A stretch of 64,000 nucleotides of DNA from Grammothele lineata (taxonomy: Eukaryota > Basidiomycota > Agaricomycetes > Polyporales > Polyporaceae), in assembly GCA_002150815.3 (NCBI GenBank), contig NDFF03000126.1:62001-126000 (forward strand). The letters run 5' to 3'. Shown piece after piece: positions 10,129-19,480 of this stretch. The translations under genes and the position numbers were made by a program. Position 1 is the first letter of the stretch, and the number at the start of each line of letters is the position of its first letter. The notes below the pieces were generated by a model. That model was not told the DNA's origin and made no database searches. It saw only the letters and a program-made list of their open reading frames with translations.

Positions 10129-13100
10129 CTACCCTTTCCTTGCCCTGAGCCTACTCCTCAGCGCGCCCTCTAGCTCCCGCGACTCATGGCGATCCTCGAC
10201 GGCATCGACTCCCGTGTTCTCCGGCATGGGAGCAGTGGTGGAGCTCGTTTGCCCTGGCGTGCCTGCCCCCGTGCTACCCACAACGGATGACGCGGTCCTC
10301 TTCGCCGCGGCGAGCTGGACGCGGAGGAGTGCCTGAGCACGAAGCTCCGCTTCCCTACGCTCCGCAGCGACAACATCCGCGCGGGGCGTGGCTCTCGTGA
10401 GGTTCACCCCGCCATCGATACTACAGCCCCCAGACAATAGAGGCGGCGGTCCGGGGACCCTGTTCGCCTCCGCGGTGGTGGTGGCGGACGAGTTTGGCGC
10501 GTCAGCGACCGTGGAAGCGTTTATCTTCTCAGCGGTGGGAGCGACGGCCTCCATCGCCCTGCGCTTCTCTCGCTCCAGCTTCTGCACGAGCTGAAAACGT
10601 GGATCAGCCCCTGCGGTGGCGCGCGCTCCCGCTAAATGGACGTCGCCTGCTATACGGGGGCAAAACCGCAGGGGCGCGCCGAGAGATCAGCTTTACGAAC
10701 GCGGCGCAAAATGGCAAGCGAGATGCCCGACCTTGGAGAGGCACAGCGTGCTCCGAGCCCGAGGAGGAACGGGGGACGCGCTCCACCGCCGTGCCCACGC
10801 GCCCCGCCGCCACATCGCTGGCCCCGTATCCGCTACCCTTGCCCTGCACAAGCTGTCCGTCTTGGCGTGCGGGGCCGGAAGTCAGTACACTCGCCGGTGT
10901 AGGTTCTACAACAACAGAGGCCGTGTCTGCTTCCCCGCCTTTGCGCGTGGCTACCACGCTCCTGTCACTTTCAACGGTGGGTGCTCGCGTGTCCGCGTCT
11001 TCAGGAGAGGGGAAGGTTCTATGGCGGGAGTTTGTGTCACCCCCGGGGGCTTTTGCGCGTGTGGCCTGGGACCGCGCCGCAGACACTGCCGGCACGGGGT
11101 CCGACAACCGCAAGAGCAGCGAGGGGATTGCGTCGTCGGCCTTCGAAAGGGAATCTTCAGGGCGGAGGGTACCGCCGCGGGAAAGAAGCGCTCGCGCGCG
11201 GGGGGCTTGTGACCTAAGTGCTTCAATAGACACCGGGCCCGACACATCTTCTTTCTGAGCTTGCTGTCTCACCGCGTCTGAACGTGGCTCTCGCCCGCCA
11301 CGTGCCAGGTGTTCTTGCATCGTCTGCCATGGATTTCGGCGTATGCGTACCGGTCCTCTTTCTTGTTTGGACTGTATGGTCGAGCTCGAGCTCTGAACGC
11401 TAAGACCGCTCTCTAGCGGCGGGAGAGATGCGGTGTTCCCGCCCTTAATATTAGGTGCTTCAGATGCCGCTAAACCGTCCTCGGCTATATGGACTTTTGT
11501 ATTGAGCAGGTGAGCGGTGTGAGGGGGCGTCGATAGCGTCGAAGTGGAACGGCGGGTGTCCTGACCGCTCGCACGGGAGCCCGAGCGGTCTCGTCTACCG
11601 CTATGCATGCCGGCATCTACGCCGTCACCGCCAGACTTGGCACCCGGCCCTTGGGTGGGCGAAACGGAGGTCGGGGAGTCCACTCTATAATCATCGGCGC
11701 GTCTCTTCCCCTTCCCTTCATATCGGTTGGGGTAGTCTTGTAGCTGTCGACCGTCCGAGCGACGAGGGGAAGGGGGCGAGCGGGCATCTCTGGACTGAGA
11801 GCGGTGGACACGGACATAACGTGAGCTATGGTGTACTTCGGCGCGACGCCGCTGCCCACTGGAACCACGTCGTTCATCGATAGCTTCTGCTCGCGGTGAA
11901 CGCGGAAGAGAAGGATCGTTGAGATTTGAACGGCGTTCGTGGCTGGAAGACCGCGACCTAGGCACCGGCGGACGTCGGTGGGGTTGCGATGAATGCACGG
12001 ATGGAACATGGTCCCGAGACCGCGAACGATCCCGCGGCTGAGAGGGTGAACGCGACTGCCATCGTCGGTCGTGCCGACGAGAATCGGGAGGTGGAATATT
12101 TGGAGGCACATCGTACTACGAGACCGAGATGGGCATGAGCGCTTTGAAGAACTGATCGGTGAAATTTTTCTCACCTGCACATTGTTATCGTAAGCCGAGA
12201 GGTCACGATATGGTGACCGAAGGTAAGAATAAAGTTCTGTGGAACGCAAACGTGGTAAGCGGACTGAATTGGATCGGTTCACGAGGGTGGCCATCGACTT
12301 CTCGAAAACAGCGAGCAGAATGGTAGGCCGCCGGAAGAGGCGGCTCGCGTACTGGGTGTGAAGACCCCAGCAGGCGGAAGATATAGGCGCTCCAAATCCG
12401 CTGTGGCTAGCTCAGGGCGCTGGACCGTATTCTTCGCAGTGTAGACAATGAGCCTGAGAGCCCGGAACCGTACGATACGGCATTCAACTCTACGCCGAAC
12501 ATCCCTCGTGGCACGGGTCCGTAGATGAACGCCCACACAAACAATAGAGGTTCTGTAATAATGATGGCATATAGACGCACCGTGCGCAAAATGCTCCGCG
12601 TTAGCGCGTTCATGACCGGGATCCGCGTCCATGTCAAGAAATTCGGATAGCAGACGAACCGCAGGTTCAGAACGGATGTCTAGAGACTTCATGAGGGATA
12701 TCGTAAAGGTAGTCAGGAACTAAAGGCAAGAAATTAGTCCATTGGCGAGTTCGACACGCTGTTCCCTTCTATCCATGGAACTGACCTCCACGTCTAGCCC
12801 CGCCCAGACTCTCAGTTCACGGCGAATGAAAATGGTCGCGCGAGAAATATAATCTTGCGATGCTGTAAATTGGGAAGGTGTAGGAAAGGGGCGATACCGC
12901 GTGTAGGGGTTTGAGGCCACATGCTAGACAGACAAGAATCAGGATAAACTCCATTGAAGAGGGGATAATGTGTGTGCATTCATGTTCGAAAACAGTCACA
13001 AGAGTATCTTGACGGCTACGGTACAGGAACGACAAGACCCGGAATGTGAGACGGTCATAAACGATGCTCACCTTCGCGAACAGGCTATTGCGATAAACCC

Positions 13101-13622
13101 ATCGCCGCTTCTCGACTGCTCTCTCTAACTCGTCTGCCTCTTCCCGTTCCCTGCGTCTACGCCGGCCCCACTCGACTTCCCTTCGTCGTTCTGCCCTCCG
13201 ACGTGCATCCGCGCGTATAGCCGCAGCATTTTGTAGCTTGGGCGACGTGCGGGGAGGCGCTAGATAATGCTTTTGATAGTCATACTTTGACCGGATATTA
13301 TGCATCAGGTAGCTGCCGACGTCCTGCGAGCACAGGGGGCACCGTCTTGACTGATCTGAAGAGGGCGAAAGACACATGAAGTGGATGACAGATGAGGCTT
13401 GACGTGACACTTACCAGTCCAAATCAGCAAACACTCAAAACAGAACTCATGAGAACATGTCGGTATCATCGTCCTGTCCGCGTATGGCTGCAAGCAGATA
13501 CTGCAATGTTCTCCATCCTCTGCGTCAAGCTCGTCCATACTGGTGGTCTCCTGGACATCGTTTAGAGGCAATTCCGTGTCTGATAACTCAAGTTTGACGC
13601 GTTTCGTCGGTGGACTGTTCAT
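10129..13622 (-). CDS. RING-type E3 ligase, Topors-like, with Arg/Ser-rich tail (903 aa)
   Basis: Seven minus-strand exons join in frame: 13415-13622, 13072-13355, 12786-12923, 12581-12719, 12175-12236, 10697-12115 and 10129-10590. The RING finger spans exons 1-2. It has CSICLQPYADR, a C-x-H-x-x-C-x-x-C core (CSHEFCFECLLIW) and the last pair in RRCPLCSQDV, about residues 38-80. A basic helix follows (RRREVEWGRRRRREREEADE), then a conserved block with HVASNPYTRYRPFP, SLDIRSEPAVRLLSEFLD and ELYSYLRSPYRDLSAYDNNVQ. The remaining 600 residues are rich in Arg, Ser and Pro. This order, RING then a conserved helical region then an RS-rich tail, is that of Topors/Dip1-type ubiquitin and SUMO ligases, nuclear proteins linked to topoisomerase I and chromatin. 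The intron at 12237-12580 (344 bp) is much longer than the others. The last joint (GTAAAG donor) is the weakest. Confidence 0.8.
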
Positions 13623-14512
13623 AGACGAACGGCAATAAAGACGAAAGAGGGGAAGAATCTGCGAGACGGGACGTGGTGGAGGTGCTGGACGAAGACCGGA
13701 CCGGTTGACGGGAGCAGAGCTGTCATCATTGACCGTGACGTCACAGAAGTCACAGAGACCTTGGGCGTGATTCTCATCACAACCAACTTCATCTTGACTC
13801 GACCGGACCTTCGTCTCGGTAACCTCAAAATTAGATCATCATATCCAAGTCCGTTCGTATTGAGTATCTGTGGTATCATCTCGTTCTCAATAAGTAGTCC
13901 CTTGTTTCGCAGAAAGAGTCGGAGTGGCATTGGAGTGGCAAGCCCTTAGCCCAGCCTGAGCCCAGCGTTAGCGGAAGTGTGAATTTGAGCTTGTCATGTC
14001 CAAGCCAGTGACGGATTCAATGCTATGAATTATGAGGAAACGTAGCCACATGTCAGTCGCATACGTAGGTGCAGTGCAACTGTCATGGTGGAGGGCAGGA
14101 ATTGTCAATCGTCAAAATCCCAGGCTCAAGCGCGTGTGGCCACGTGGCCGCGACCAAACCAGGCGTTTCGGTGCGTAACAGCTGTCACTGCCTCAGGCCT
14201 CAGCTTGTCAGGAGCGACAATGTCCTGCAAGTTGGACTACTCTTCTGTTCTAAATCACCGGTTATCGCTACGGCCTGAGGGCTTAAGACCGCCATGTTGA
14301 AGATTCAGGACCATTCAATAAGCTGACCTGGAACGTAGTTGGCCGCTTTCCTTGCACTCAAGTCGGACATTGGCAGAGGTTCAAACACGAAGATATGGGC
14401 TTTCTGCTCAGTACGTCATGACCCAACCTGTTTTTCACAACCGTTAGAGGCTGAAATAGATTTGCTTTCTTATTACATCTTGTCATGAACATCTTCTCAG
14501 GATATCCCTCTT
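13623..14512. other. Intergenic between the Topors-like gene and the RNase III-like array
   Basis: This holds the minus-strand promoter of the Topors-like gene and the 3' flank of the first array gene. A minus-strand frame at 13619-13930 is open but lacks family features and is probably the 5' UTR. Nothing else is recognisable. Confidence 0.5.
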
Positions 14513-15255
14513 CTATTGCTCTTTATACGCCAACAATTCACGAATCCAATCGCATAAGACCTCCCACCCGTGTTCCTTTTGCACCCCGCCAGCGTACCTA
14601 TCGAAGATGGCGCGACTTTCCTAGTGGTTTATGGTTCACCGTAAGGCAAGTTGTTAACTCTCCTGTGGCGCTTTTACTCTAACCACCGACGTGGACTACG
14701 TACCTGTGCGCTCTCCAAATTACAGTTGTTCGAATATCTGCCCGTCTTCCTCTTCCAACCGTAGCGCTCCACCCAAAGACTGACAAACATAGTGATCGAT
14801 GTGTCCACATGCTCCTATGGTCCCGAAAAGGTCAGAGTTGTCTCGGATTGTGGCTATATGCGCACCTGTAGCGCCTCCTTCTGTAAGTTCGGTTGCATCT
14901 GCATAACCACCGCTGCATATGCCGCGACCAGCATCTTCGCCCCGAGGAGTCGCAGCCGGCGACCGTTTCCGTACGGTTCCTCCAGTGGCGCGTCTAGTGG
15001 TATGTGGGAAGGGTGGACGAAAATCTCGAGGAGCGCTTCGCCCGACAACGTCGGCGCGGCAGGGATAGGTTGTAGTCCGTCGGTAGGCGCGGGCGCGGTC
15101 TCGGGTCCGTGCGCTGGCCCGGGCTGGGGAGTGCCAGCGACGGGGCCGCATTTTTCCCTGGCCCTTTCTTTTCCTTTAGCAGGCCGCCTGGTGGAGGTAA
15201 TTTGGGAAGTCGGGAGAGATCCGAGCGTGATGAAGTGGTTCATACGAGAAGGCAT
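14513..15255 (-). CDS. RNase III-fold small protein, array copy A (202 aa), catalytic residues missing
   Basis: Exons 14866-15255, 14704-14814 and 14513-14620 join in phase 0. After an N-terminal extension of about 70 Pro-rich, charged residues comes the RNase III-like domain: LSGEALLEIFVHPSHIP corresponds to the RALTHRS region, and GNGRRLRLLGAKMLVAAY to NERLEFLGDAVL. Exon 2 has FVSLWVERYGWK, and exon 3 ESRAIFDRYAGGVQKEHGWE matches the last two helices. The bacterial metal ligands E38, E41, D45, D114 and E117 are R, R, A, A and D here, so cleavage is not expected. No double-stranded-RNA-binding domain follows. It shares both intron positions with the three genes upstream of it. Copy A is the only one with a long N-terminus. 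A role in RNA binding or as a partner of an active RNase III is inference. Confidence 0.75.
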
Positions 15256-15691
15256 GGTGAGTGCTTAGTCGTCTTTGGGGAGAAACACGAAGGGCTCAGT
15301 GCGCGTCTCATTCATTTATGTATCCGTCCTATTCATGCATTGGCCGCCGCGTGGCCGAAGGATAAAGTGAACTGATGCGCTTTGAGCCATCTTTGCCACA
15401 TAATATGAAACAATGACCATTTCCGAAGCTTTGTTTTGTTGGGGCTCGGTGAACGCTGGAGATTATTAGCCTGATGCCTATTGTTCATTGTTTTAATCAC
15501 TTTAGTCTCATCAGTCAACGCTCTAATAACTTTATTTCCAACTAGGTCTTGGTCATTGAACAACAACGAATTAATAGCATATCAATAGCGGCCGGCGATG
15601 GGCGTTACACGACTGCACAGCGAGCAAACAGAACAGCATACAAGTGCGAACGGAATACAAGTACAACATTGTGGCGCATTTACCCCTTTCT

Positions 15692-16255
15692 TCAAGCGTT
15701 GAATAGCGCGCTGATCCACTGCCTCAACGCTTCGAACGCTTGGGCGTGGTCGCTCTGCTCTTTGAAGCCATGAAAGACCGCGCCTACGTACGTGTCGAAG
15801 ATAGCCTTCGTCTCCTACACACCGACTCATCAGCTTTGATTCCGTGACTGTTTCAAGGTCGCACGCGTCATACACCTGCGGGTCATTCAGGTTCGTGCCT
15901 AGTGGCACGGCCCATATCTGCGTACGCCAACCGTAGGTCGTAACCCAACGGTTAACGAACTCGGGGAAGTTCGCTGTCACGAAGGCCTGTGCCCCATTCC
16001 CGTTCAGGGGTAAGTACACCATTTTTCAGTGTCGCAGGGCCTACACACCTCCAGTTCGTTGCCTTGGAAAGTCGGGTATTTGATGTTCACCGCATCGACG
16101 TACGCGGCTTCGAGGAGAGGACCGCCAAGTACCTTGAGCCTTGCGCCGTTGCCATGCGTCTCGTTAAGCCCCTCAGGCTGCGAGTGATGAACGAAGACCG
16201 AAGACGCTAGATAGGACTCGACTTGCGGAGCGGCTGGAACTTGAAATGCGGCCAT
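15692..16255 (-). CDS. RNase III-fold small protein, array copy B (146 aa), catalytic residues missing
   Basis: Exons 16049-16255, 15876-15986 and 15692-15814, both introns in phase 0 (GTGTGT...CACAG and GTGTAT...GTAG). I chose the ATG at 16255 (MAAFQVPAAP) because copies C and D start at the same place; an upstream ATG at 16369 is in frame. The fold reads SSVFVHHSQPEG, then GNGARLKVLGGPLLEAAY, then FPEFVNRWVTTYGW, then ETKAIFDTYVGAVFHGF. The five acidic metal ligands of RNase III are replaced by A, K, G, A and D. The C-terminus is slightly longer than in the other copies and ends in ALRQWISALFNA. Exon 2 is exactly 37 codons, as in A and D. Confidence 0.75.
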
Positions 16256-17471
16256 TGTGTCAGAGGTCGGTTTAGTGCTCGGTGTTGGCACAAGAGGAAT
16301 GAGGGCGAATGTACGTAGAACGCTCTCCTTGAAGATGAGAAGGAGGATGAGGAGCTGCGGTGCAAGCAAGAGAGGTTATATCTCTCTCGCTCCCCAGGGT
16401 CCTCTCAGCCGTAGCCTGGACTGCAGACCACTCTGTCGCAGACGACTAGGTTCTCCGACGCAGCCCTCTGCGGAACAAGCGCCCAAATAGTGTTCTTGGC
16501 TCGCAGAGGTGTGCGCCGTAGAGCCAGACCGATCATCTGACGTACGGCGTGCCGAATAGCAAACGGGGCTCTGCGGCGGCGGCAGAAACACGAGTCCCAA
16601 GTAGCTATGGTCGACACGGCTGTCCCGAGACGGTGTAATGAGCTTGGATGTGGGGACGTGCTCGGCCGCGGCAGCAGCCTGAGAAGCTGAAGCTATACGC
16701 GTTCCATCACAATCGTTATCGAGGGTCTCGCTGGAGAAGGTCCAAAACACAGAGAACGCGGAAGCTGCAGTCGGGGGAGTGCGAGGTTCTCTCTGGCCTC
16801 CATCGAGTCAGGGACGGAATAAATTCTATGCACCAGAACGATTGCGCAGCAGCAGCAGTTCCTCCAGCGTGAGATGTGGTTATGCTACTTCACAGGCTTG
16901 GCGGCAGGTGGTAGGCGGGAGCAGCATAGGTTGCCGGAGACTGGCGCTGCCCGGAACTGCCGTTGATCGCGGTATGTGGCGTTGTTGTGTGAAGAGCGAT
17001 AGGCTGACAGGTCGTGCTTACCTCGATACATGCAGAGAACATGACTGCGGAGCGTACTTTCCTACGCAAGCCGCAGCTCTTACGCCAATGCAGGAGCAGA
17101 AACAAGTTGTCCTAATTACCTCGTGACAAGTAGATACCTTGACGAAGTCGGGCGCTGGGCGTGAAAGCTACATCATTATTTTAAGGATATGTTGGTGAAG
17201 TCCTCCTTGAGAGTGATTCGACTCACTCACCATTATTTCGGGGGCTGTATGATGAACGTGCAAACGATACTCACGTGTAGGTTCTCACAACACCAAATCT
17301 CCTACAGGATTCTGGATTTATTTTTCACCCTTCTTAGTAGCGCTGCACTCTTCGAAGCGAAGAGTTCCTTATTTCAGAAGGGCGAATAGATGTCGGATGC
17401 AATATAGTACCAGTCAAGAACTGAAGCATTAACACGACCACGAGGGTATGATGGTCGCCCCGCGACGGCGA
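16256..17471. other. Spacer between array copies B and C
   Basis: About 1.2 kb lies between two members of the RNase III-like array. A minus-strand open frame at 16376-16750 (Ser-rich, containing YLGLVFLPPPQSP) has no matching splice sites, and I do not count it as a gene. It may be the remnant of a further copy or simply upstream regulatory DNA for copy B. Confidence 0.4.
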
Positions 17472-18081
17472 TCAGGGCCCATCATACATAACGAGCTCCT
17501 TAATCCAGTTGTAGAGAGTGTCCCATCCGTGCTCTTTGTCCACGGCCGCAACATACCTGTGGAAGACCGCCCTCTTCTCCTGCGGTAGGTAGTTCACAAC
17601 ACGGCATATCGGCAGCAGACTGACATGAGCCTCGCGTTTTTCAGGCGCGACGAACTCGTCTGACGTACCTCCGGGTTATTTCGGTTGCGACTGTCCCCTC
17701 CGTGCACCTGATCGCCCCAACCGTATAGGTCTACCCATCGCGTGATAAATGCGACGGACGTGTTCAGGTTCTCCTGCCCGTGCGACAGGGAGAATGCACA
17801 TCAATACGAAGAACGCATGTCAGTACACGACCGCGCTCGTTGGTGTGTCAAGGGGCCCCAGCACGCACCACATATTCTGCGCCGCGCAAATGCGGGCGCA
17901 CGTCCATGATCACTGCAGCGTACGCCGCGTCAAACATCGCGCGGCCCTTGGGGTGCATCCGTCGGCCGTTGCCGTACGGCTCTTCGAACGCACCCAGCGC
18001 CGTCGCGTCCGGGTGCACAAATATCTCAAGGAGCGCGTTCCCGGACACCTGCGGTGCTTGGGGGATTGGGCGGGTTGCCAT
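17472..18081 (-). CDS. RNase III-fold small protein, array copy C (141 aa), most divergent active site
   Basis: Exons 17869-18081, 17669-17773 and 17472-17579 join in phase 0 (introns GTGCGT...GGCAG and GTACGT...CGCAG). The start at 18081 (MATRPIPQAP) matches copies B and D; an in-frame ATG at 18105 would add eight residues. The fold reads GNALLEIFVHPDATA, then GNGRRMHPKGRAMFDAAY, then FITRWVDLYGWGDQ, then EKRAVFHRYVAAVDKEHGWD. The metal-ligand positions are R, H, R, A and H, so even the hydrophobic LEFLGD core is altered. The first third resembles copy A most closely (ALLEIFVHP, EEPYGNGRR), which suggests A and C arose from one duplication and B and D from another. Exon 2 is 35 codons, two fewer than in the others. 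Confidence 0.75.
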
Positions 18082-18909
18082 GTGTGTTGAGACGAGTACC
18101 GACACTTTGGTGTGGTTCTGAGGGAGGATTTGAGGTTGAGGTAGTGATGAGGGGGCTGCGGCTGTCCTTAGACAAGCCCTCCGGGTTTTATAAGTCCGAG
18201 TCTACCTCAGCACACACCTTTAGCGGACGCCGTACGGGAGGATGGTGCTGCACGACTCGTTCTTGGTGCTCCTCGAGGCGTTGACTACGGTACTTGTCCT
18301 CGGACTGAACCTGCGGTTATAATGGTGTGCTGCGGTCGACAGCCCCGGTGCCGGCACGGTGTCCGCATCTCTTCGTCATACATCATTTCCACGGAGACGA
18401 ACGGACGTAGAGGAATTTATCGAGGAAGCACTGTCCTCCTCTTCACTCGGAGCTGTGCATGCTGTGCACCAGCCTCCCCGGTACTTGCATACTTGCCTGC
18501 CATTCACGAGTCGTAAATCGCACGCAGGCACGCAGAGCTTCTGCGGCCCCCCGTCGACTGGTGACGTAGCTCTGGATCCGCAACCGGAGCGCTTGCTGCG
18601 GTCGAACCGAAGCCTTTCGAGGCGCGGTACGTCTGCGGTAATATGTGGCTATCCCACTCAGGCTGCAGCTCCGCGGGTTTGCTCACTTCTATTAACTGCA
18701 TCTCATGGCAATCTGGATTCCAGTGCTGAAGACACCTCCCCTGATTATAAGTGGGGTTGTGTAGTGAAGCGAATTAATTCTATGATATCGTATTCCTGAT
18801 ATACCGAACTTCTTGCGAGCGAGAACGTGCATCGACGAACAAGACGTAGCAAAAACAAAACACTGGGAATACAAATACAGAAACGATGACCAACGAAGCA
18901 TAGGGCACG
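18082..18909. other. Spacer between array copies C and D
   Basis: These 830 bp carry the promoter of copy C and the 3' flank of copy D. The plus-strand open frame at 18359-18799 lacks domain signal and good splice sites, and I treat it as non-coding. Confidence 0.4.
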
Positions 18910-19480
18910 CTACCCGGAGCGCACGAGCGCAAGCACCCAGCGGTACAGCGTTTCGTGGCCATGCTCGGTGTACACGGCCCCAGCATATGCGTTGAAGATC
19001 CTAGCCGTCTCCTACATTCACAAGTATTAGCCCTAATTGTACAGCGACAAGGCGGCCCGGGGTCGGCAAAGCCCCCACGAACGCACGCGCGTACCTCGGG
19101 ATCGGTGAGATTAACGTTTCCAGGAACCCCGCGCATGCGCGTGCGCCAGCCGTACGCTGCGACCCAGTATTCGGCGAAACGGTCGCGATTGGCAGAAATG
19201 TAGGTCTGTAGTACCAGGGCTAGTGTGAGCTGCTCTTGACTTATACTTTTTGGGGGCACGGCACTGAGAGACTTACTTCGAGCTCGCGCCCGCGGAATGA
19301 ATACGTCCTGGAGAGGGCGTCGGCGTAGGCCGCGTTAAGCATGCTCGCACCGAGGACGGCGAGGCGGTTCGCGTCGCCCCACGGGACTTGGCGCGTCTCG
19401 GGGACGGAGTGGTGGACGAAGACGGAGAGCCTGATGTCCTGGGAGAGCTCTGGCGCGGCAGGGATGTTGCGGTTGGCCAT
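18910..19480 (-). CDS. RNase III-fold small protein, array copy D (138 aa), catalytic residues missing
   Basis: Exons 19277-19480, 19095-19205 and 18910-19011 join in phase 0 (introns GTAAGT...TACAG and GTACGC...TGTAG). The product starts MANRNIPAAPELSQDIRLSV. It has FVHHSVPE for the first RNase III helix pair, GDANRLAVLGASMLNAAYAD for the signature region, FAEYWVAAYGWRTRMRG for the middle helix and ETARIFNAYAGAVYTEHGHE for the last region. This copy is the easiest to align with true RNase III (ANRLAVLGA against NERLEFLGD). The ligands E38, E41, D45, D114 and E117 are N, A, A, R and N. At 138 residues it is a bare fold without RNA-binding or helicase parts. It is the outermost member of the head-to-tail array. 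Confidence 0.75.
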
